Below are positions 54,201 through 63,200 of a DNA stretch of 64,000 bases, piece after piece. Where the stretch lies: the NCBI RefSeq assembly GCF_032854445.1, contig NC_088298.1:24143295-24207294 (forward strand), given 5' to 3'. Position 1 is the stretch's first letter, and every line of letters begins with the position of its first letter. The notes under the pieces are model-generated. The model saw nothing but the letters and a program-made list of their open reading frames with translations. It was not told the origin of the DNA and ran no database searches. The translations under genes and the position numbers were made by a program. This DNA is from Liolophura sinensis (taxonomy: Eukaryota > Mollusca > Polyplacophora > Chitonida > Chitonidae).

Positions 54201-57200
54201 GGGTGGAACTCTGACTCTGCTCATGGGTGGGAACTGACTGCTCGTGGGTGGGAACTCTGACTGCTCAGGGGTGGGAACTTCGACTCTGCTCATGGGTGGG
54301 AACTCTGCTCATCAGAATCAGACCTTAGAATGTTTAGTTAAAGTTGTCACTATTATTCTTTACAAGTAAAGTGTAGATAAATGAGCTTCATGGTATTCAT
54401 TGATTCAGTATGATTTAAATGTTAATTTTGTTATTTTATATTATTTATTATTGTATTTGTTTTTTGATTGACAGGTATTTATTCTGGTCAGATGACGGGG
54501 GCACAGATCACAAGATCGTGCGGGCCAGTATGGACGGGACAAACCCTACTACCATCATGGCAGGAGGAAAGGTCAAAAGTCCAGGCAGTAAGTCAGCCAT
54601 GAGGATCGAGGTGCTGTTGTTCTGTTTTAGATTCAAATTTGTAGGTTCAACAATAGTAAAAATTAATAAAAATGTGATGGCTGTTCCTTCTAAATTAAAC
54701 CTGTTCTATTTGAAAATAGTACCATGTAAGAATCAAATATCTGTGAATATATTATTAACATTTTAGGTAAAAAAATTCATTTTGTCTCTTTGAGTTTGTC
54801 TTAAATCTTAAACAGAAAAAAATGTGTGATATTTGAATCTAGCTCTCACATGAGCAGCTGCAGCCTGGAAGTCATTAGTCTGAGTAAACATAGAATTAAT
54901 GGCCTTATATGGCTCTGAAATGCACTTTTTCACGCTCATTAGAGCAAATATATTTATCAGTATATCATTGCATTAGTTTTGTGGAGTTATATTCTCGCCG
55001 GTATTGTCTTTTATTGTTAACCTCTGTAAGTGGTATGTTGGTGAATGAATTAATGAAATGAAATGAAATGAAATATACACAATCAAATAAGAGGAATGCC
55101 AATAATCAAAATTTGACATTTCAGGTCTTACAGTTGACTTGAAGTCCAACAAACTCTATTGGATTAATAAAGAAACCAAAAACATCAGCTGGTGTGACTT
55201 CAACGGTGAAAACCTGCGGGAGCTGAAAATCCCGAGCCATGTGGTTGACCCCGTCACGATAACCGTGTATGGACAAAGCCTGTTTGTGGCCGGCAAGGAC
55301 CTGATTGGCCAGCTGGATATGACCAACATGGTCTTCAAGTCTCTCCGTGACAGCACACCTGGGGTCAAGGCCATGCGGGTGTACGACCCTACAGGGCGCA
55401 GCTCAGGTGAGCTTCTGGGTGGAATTTTATTACTCTTAATCTTCACCTTTCTAATGTCTAAAACACTTTTTTCATGCATTTATTAAGAAAGTAAAAAAAT
55501 GATTTGTTTGTGTCACTAAAGAGGAGGTTGCAGAGGTGGAAGAATTAAGGTATTCACTTGTATGATGGGATATAACTCATTATGTAAATAAGCAAATTCT
55601 TTTCACAGGTTACTAACGAGTGTGCTAAGGACAATGGAGGTGTGCCCAGCTGTGCCTACCTGTACGGGCCTCACAGAGGGTTTGTAAATGCACTGCGGGA
55701 TATCAGCTCATGGCAAACAACAGAAACTGCACAGGTGAGGTCATATCAGATTGATTAAGATTACCCATTTTGCAGAAAACAAAGAAACAAAAAAGTATGA
55801 AATTTCATCAGTCAAAGATGAAATGATCATGACTGTTCTTAATTTCATTGTAGTATCAAATTGTCATACTGGTTTTCATTTCCTCCAGGTATCAGATTGT
55901 CATACCAGTTTTTTATTTCCTCAAGCTATCAGATTATCCTACCTGTTTTTATTTCCTCCAGGTATCAAAATATCATTCCAGTTTTTGTTTCCTCCAGGTA
56001 TCAAATTATCATTCTGGTTTTTATTTCCTCCAGGTATCAAAACATCATACCTGTTTTTATTTCCTCCAGGTATCAAAACATCATACCTGTTTTTATTTCC
56101 TCCAGGTATCAAAACATCATACCTGTTTTTATTTCCTCCAGGTATCAAAACATCATACCTGTTTTTATTTCCTCCAGTATCAAATTATCATTCTGGTTTT
56201 TATTTCCTCCAGGTATCAAAACATCATACCTGTTTTTATTTCCTCCAGGTATCAAAACATCATACCTGTTTTTATTTCCTCCAGGTATCAAAACATCATA
56301 CCTGTTTTTATTTCCTCCAGGTATCAAATTATCATTCTGGTTTTTATTTCCTCCAGGTATCAAGTCTTTCCTGATGTACTCCTTCTGGTACCAAGATTCA
56401 GGGCATCTCACTCGACCCGACTGACACAGTGCTGGAAGGGTTACCTCCCATCTCCAAGATCAACATGGCCAGTGCAGTGGATTTCTATGCCAGTAAGTTT
56501 CTCTTTTCTTCTCGTGGGTATTACGTGTTACCCGTTTACAGTCAAGAGTTCAAATCCCTTCTCTGGCCAAGTTTTGTTCATCATACATGCCATTTTTACA
56601 GTTATACCCATTGGTGAGAGGATATTTTTTCATGAATAAACACAAATAAGGTGACCGCTTTGGTGCCCTAATGACCTTGAAATCGTGAGATGAAACCCCA
56701 GGCGGGTTTTACCAAAAAAATGGTACTGGCTGCTGCCTGAGAGTACTGAGGGATTAGATCAAGGAATCAGGACTGCTTGCCCGTGTCGAAATTATGTCAG
56801 GTGTCATCCGCATGATACTTCAGTGGCAGCACCGCTTCAAACTGGCGGCACGGACTCCCCCTTCACAAGAAGACACAGTACGTGTACAAACGCCTAATGA
56901 CTCCTCGTCGTGATATGATTGAAAAATTGCGAAGTATGGCTTTAAACATCAAGCTTTATGTACACATATACATACTGAGCAAGTTTGTGACCTCATACTA
57001 AATGCTTTTAGCTGTTCAGTACAGATTAGAAAGTCTGAAAACTGGGCTGTTATATTTTTCTAGGGTCACTTGTCACAAAGTTTCTTACATATTTCCCTTA
57101 ACTTTTTCGTAAATTATGTTTTATAAAAGACCATTTTACACGTTTTACCGGAAAAGTTATGAAAAACTGATTTTCGGAGTTTTGAGAAAGTAGCCCCGTA

Positions 57201-60200
57201 CCATTTGGCAGTATCATTGGCACTTAGTCTGTGCACAGTATTGCAGCATCACAGCATATGCGTAGTACTTGCATGTGATAGCTGACCTTTTGCTGTTCTC
57301 ATGTCAGCCAGCAACCTGCGGATGGTCGTGGGTTTCCTCCCACCATAATGCTGGCTGCCGTCGTATAAGTGAAATATTCTTGAGTGCGGGGTTAAACACC
57401 AATCAAATAAATAAATAAATAAATGCTGTTCTTGTGTGTAGTTGCTAACATAGGTTTATCCAGTGGGGTGTCTCACTGTCTTTGAGACGCCCTGTTCTAA
57501 CAAAATAAACATGGGAGAGATGGGGGAAGATAGGAGAAAATCGGAAATGAGACTGTTTTGTTTTCATATTCTGGCAAAAATCTGTGGCTGCTATCCAGTA
57601 TAAAGTTTAGCCAGACTCATAGCTACTGTTGCGTTTCCTGCCACCCTCCTCCTCCTCCTCCTCCTCCTCCTACTCCTCTTCCTCCTCCTCCTCCTCCTCC
57701 TCCTCCTCCTCCTGCTGGTCGGGACAGTTGCAGGGGTTGCGTTATTTGTTGTTTTCTCTTCTTGTTTGCTTTTTATATGTAGATGTAATTTCAACCTAAA
57801 TTTTGTCTATGGCTAAGTTGCTTATTTTCCCTTATTCTGGAGTTCTATTGACTTTAGAAAGGTGTTTTGAGAGGTGTTTGATGGTAGGATGATTTCCTGC
57901 TGGGAAAATGTAAATTTTAGCTCCAGAAGTAATATCTCATGACATTTATCTGTCACCAAAAATGATCTTTTGTGGGCTATTTTTTAAGGTCATTTAGGGA
58001 ACACTTTGTACCGATCAGCAACTATATGATACCACCCGGAGTACGGCCGGCATACACATGGAATAAAAGGATGTTAATATGAAATTAAAATCATTAGTAC
58101 CAGTACCTAAAATTTTATGATAATTTTTTGTTGTTGTTTTTCTGTTTCTTCAGAGGAAGATTACATATACTGGGTGACAGCAGCTCCAGAAAAATCTCCC
58201 GGATCAAAAGAGATTAACAAAAAGGGAGACAATCATCAAAGATGGACTGAGTGGTGTGGAGGGACTGGCTGTTGATTGGATGGCAGGTAAGCAATCAAAA
58301 TAGCTGTTGCTTGTAATACTGACCAATGAGAAGAATCATTTCCTTAATATTTCCCTTGAGAACCTTTGTAAGCTGTTCACCATTGAATGAATGAATGATT
58401 ATGGCTTAACGCCACATCGGCAATATTTCAGCATATTGTGGCGAGTTCACCATGAGAACCCTTTTCAGTTGTGGGCAATAAGAAACCTTTTAAAGTGTAG
58501 GTCAGTGAGAAATTTTACAAAGTGTTGACCGGTGAGAAATGTAACGTTTTGTCTGATGAAAAACTGAAAATGTTGAGCCGTCAGGAAACTTATAAAATGC
58601 TGCTCAAAGAAAAACCTTTGTTGACAAATAGGAAATGTTATTAAATGAAGACGAAAAAGAAAACACTGTAACTAAGAATTTTCATCTTTTTTATGGTCTC
58701 AGGTAACATCTACTGGACAGATCATGGTTTACACACGATTGAAGTGGCGCGACTCAATGGCTCCAGTAGATACGTCCTTCTCCATGGCAACATGGACAAA
58801 CCCCGTTCCATTGTTGTCCTATCCAGCTAAAGGGTAAGGCAAACGCATTTTGAAGTGACAGAAAAAAAAACAGTTGTTTTCGTTTATGTATAAGGATTAG
58901 TTCTCAGACGCTGCAATGGCCCTGCCACCATTTCAGGTATTTCAGTGGCAGGGTTGGCACAGTCACGAAAAAAAAAATAATGATTATGTGACCAGTAAAT
59001 GAATTGTGAACCAAAAAAATCAGTAGGACTGATAAACTTATACCTTTTGTGAAGCCCTGAAATTGGTCAATACAATTAATGTAGTTTTGTCTTCAGAATC
59101 AAATTAAAACTACGTAAATTGCGCTGAAAGGTAGCTCTTTCAAATGCGAACAGGTTGAGGAATCAGGGTAGATGGACTGGCTATGTGAACAACTGTGTAT
59201 TCCTCTTACATTTACATGAGTAGTGGCTAAAATGAGGAGACCAGATGTCCGAAAAATCACAACTAATCCAGTCTAATGGTGAAACATGGCGTCACACAGC
59301 TGGTGTGAGATTTTGTTTGTTTTGTAAAGGGCTTCGTAATATAAGTGAAATATTCTTGATGACACGTTAAACACCAGTCAAATAAGTAAATAGATCATGA
59401 CTTAAGGTGAAACATATATTATTGTCAGATTTGGTCGTAAGAAATGATAGAATATCGTAATGAATTAAGCAACAGTAGAATTATGTTCTCATCGGGACTG
59501 ACATTAGAGTGAAGTAAGCAATCAGGACACTCAGTCAATCGGCCAAGTACTGTATAATGGGTGTTTTGTCCGCTGTCTTCGTCATGGTACTTCAGCGGAG
59601 ACAGCATTTTAGCGGCATGGGACTGGCCGTGCCACAAGAAGACGCATTATGTGTTCACACAACTCATCGTCCTATGACTGAAGAATTGTTAAGTCAGACA
59701 AAGTGTAAGGAGACATACATACATGCCAGATATGATGGGAAAATTGTCCCAGTGTGAAATAGTCATCTTTGGTCCGTTTGCACTGACCATGATGATAATT
59801 TATAGTTGTCAGCATTTTCACGTTATGTATGCAGGTTACACATGAAAAAGATTGTTAGTTGGTGGTTTTAACAATCTGTGTACCCCCGGTCCTCCCACCT
59901 GTGGAATAAGTGAAAAACTTTTGAGTACTGCAGTTCTCCAACTTTTTTTTGAATGTTTGCAAGGTGTTTATTCAAGCATATTATGAAGGCATTATTCTGT
60001 GTTGACTGATAAAAATTATACGTTTTGTCAAACCCTGGCAAGTCTAACCAATGTAGTGTTTGTCTCCAAAATTAAATTAAAGGTATGCATTAATTGAAAG
60101 TTGCTCATTAATATGTGCAAAAAAAGAGTTTGTAGTTAAAAAAAAATACAGCAATCAATAAACCTTATTTCTATCTGATTCATTTCAGTTACATGTTTTT

Positions 60201-63200
60201 GGGGCGAATTGGGGAACGGGGAAAATTGAACGTTCGCACCTGGACGGCTCTAATCGCACAGCCATTATTGAACAAGATATTCAGGCTCCAATGGTCTGAC
60301 TGTCGACTATGAGACGGAAACGCTGTACTGGTGTGACCAGCGCATGAACAAAATCGAAAGCTGCAGTCTGGATGGTGAAATCGCAAAATTCTGGTTACCA
60401 ATGTAACCGATTGTAAATCACTGACCTTGTTCCAGGAATTCATTTACTGGATTGATACGTAAGTCAATTTTTATTGTCGTAACAGAGACAAAAAGAAATC
60501 TTTAAACCTGTTTATTTTTCTAAGACAGGAGCTCAATTTCAGCTTTGTTTGAAATGAGGCTTTTATTTTCAGCAAAATAAAATGTAATATTCCTGTCGCC
60601 CATAAGTGTGTATATTTGTAATTTTTGTGTAAATTGAGGTGTGAAATACCCATGATACCTGTGGCCACAGGTTTAATTTATGGAATTTGATCCAATCAGA
60701 TGCTTTATTTTTCTTGCCATATCAGCTGTCAATTTACAGATATGACACTCTCTTCAAACAGACACCAATATGTCATTAGGTATTAGCCAGGTCAAGGGCT
60801 GTTTGCGAAAATAGGCGTGATGTCCAGTGGTGATAGCTGTCAGAACAAGTCTGCTGGAACAACACGATTGAAGGGCGCTAATCTGGAGCCGCCCTGTTCA
60901 CTGTTAACATCATTTTCGACTATTGACGGAAAATGTGCATGAAGCAGTTGAATTATTAGGAGATATAAATTATTTCAACCTCAAAAATTGAATCTTTCGT
61001 GTTTTTTGTTTTTTTTTAGCTTAATTTTGCATAAAACAATTATCCTCATTTAAAAGTTATTTTTCATGCTGTTAATATTGTTGTTGTTGACAGGACAGAC
61101 TTACAGGGCTCAATCAAGCGTGCAAACAAAATTGACGGCTCACAGATTACTGTAATGAGGCAAAACTTGGGGCAGGATATCAAAGATTTGAAAGTTTACG
61201 ATCTACAGAGGCAGAAAGGTAAATAATAGTGTTTGAAAGAGGCGGTATAATAGTGTGGGCAGGCTGCGATCATCAGGCCAGTCACAGAGCAGGTCACATG
61301 TTCAAATCCCAGTCTTGCTGTTTCTGACTGTGGTTTAAAGTCAAGAGGTTAGTTATTATGAAAATCAAGCTAAAAATGGTTTGTTTGTGTCATTAAAAAA
61401 ACTTTCCAAATTATTTCACTACACCCCGTAGTTCTCTCAGAGTGTTTCAAAACATTGGTTGCAGGGGTGGTTGAAAAATGAGTGTATATGGAACTGGAGA
61501 AACTTTGTCATGTGAAACGCTGTAACTTGTCAATATTGTGGGTAGTTTGGAAAATTTGACAGTTTTTGTCCCATACCGACTCAGAAAATGATTTGCAGAC
61601 TGGCTTTAAGTCAGGTGGTTTGTCAGGTTTTCACAGAACACTCCAGTTTCTGACCACCCTTATGTAAGTGAGAAATTGTAGAGTCTGATGTACACATTAA
61701 TCAATCAATCAATCAATCAATCAATCTATCGATCTTTTGACAGGGTCCAATGCCTGCTCCGATACAAATGGATGGTGCGCAGAGCTGTGCTTGTACCGTG
61801 GCAGTGGCACCAGAACCTGCGCGTGCGCTTACGGGAAACTTGACAAGGACGGTAAATCCTGTAAAGGTGAGACTGTTCAAAGTTTAGTCTTCACGCCTTT
61901 ATAAGAGGTTGTGCCAGAGATTTTTGGCAAAAAAATATAAATTCACTAATTAAATCAAATTTTCTATGTTTACCAAAACTGGCTCAAATTATTGCATTTG
62001 AGGAAGTATCACCTTCGTACATGTACTATTTATAGTGTGATAATGATTCTAAATTTCGAAAAGTTATGATGTGACCTGCTTCATAAATTTTAGGAACAAT
62101 TTCGAACACTAACCTGTGATAATTTGTGAAAAGTAATTTTTTGGTCCTATTCTAAAATATTAGTAAAAATTCAGTTGGATTTTTTGCCAAAAATCTCTGG
62201 TATACCCTCTTTAGATTCCCTTGACTAAAAGTGTAAAGCAGTGAGGTTTGCCATGTCATAACCCATCATGCTTTACCCTATGTGTTAAAGTTGGAGAAGA
62301 CCTGCCATGGGCTACCATAGAGAATGGTCATTCACTTCCCTGTTTATTTATAGCCTTGAGGTCCAGAGTGCTCTAATGGTAGAATTTTTTTCATTTTCCA
62401 GTTAAAAATGAGTTTTACAACACTTCATGCAAGTGGTGCAACTTTAATATTTTTTTAATCTACCTGAACAATTTAATTGTAAGAGTTACAATTGATTGTA
62501 GCTATGATCTCCTTTACAAGAGGGGGCTTTGAACTTTTATCCTCTATCAGGTCCTGTGTGGAGTTATTTTATAATTCAGTTCTGTGACTTTTGACTTTCA
62601 GAGTTTGATGCCTTCCTCCTCTTCTCCAAGGTCGTTAGCATTGAGAGCGTCAGAGTGTCAAAAGAAGTCAACCCGAACGCTCCTATCCCCAAAATAGAGA
62701 ACGCCACGAATATGAGGAATGTGATCGGCCTGGCGTACGACTACAAGAAAAAGCTGGTGTTTTTCAGCGATATTCAGCGTGGAGACATCCAGCAAGTTAA
62801 CTTTGACGGCAGCAATTTTACAGTTCTTAGTAAAAGTAAGCGTGTTGAAAGGTTTAAAAAGTTTTGATTAATCATTAGCACTGTGGTAAATTTATGCATG
62901 AGTGCAATTATCCTATTCTTTGTAGTGATACTGCGTCTCCCTTTTTGTATGTGTGTGTCTCTTAAGCAGCCATTAACTCCTCTACCTTGGTAGGCATTAA
63001 ATAGTCTGGTAAAAATTCTATAGAATCCTCAGTAGAATGTGGTAAGTTAACAGTGTTAAAATAAAAATTACAAAAAAAACCAGCATAGAATTGTGTGGCG
63101 TTATATTTTTTCTTGGGTGCATTGCTTATCTCCCTTGCGTTTTACTCCTCCAGGGGTGGGCAGTGCGGAGGGTCTGGCCTATGATCAACACACTCAGTAT

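Noticed and set aside
55751-56424. 207-codon open frame with repeated [12 protein letters not shown]
   Set aside because: A 36-bp tandem repeat keeps one frame open. Real coding starts at 56357 in the LRP1 frame. Possible partial use through alternative acceptors is listed as a finding.
57558-57794. Proline-rich or arginine-rich small protein over the CTC tract
   Set aside because: A trinucleotide repeat is open in several frames on both strands; no splice or start support.
51449-60458. Programmed frameshifting or RNA editing as the cause of the broken frames
   Set aside because: Fourteen scattered +1 and -1 changes, mostly in homopolymers and clustered near a gap, fit sequencing error far better.
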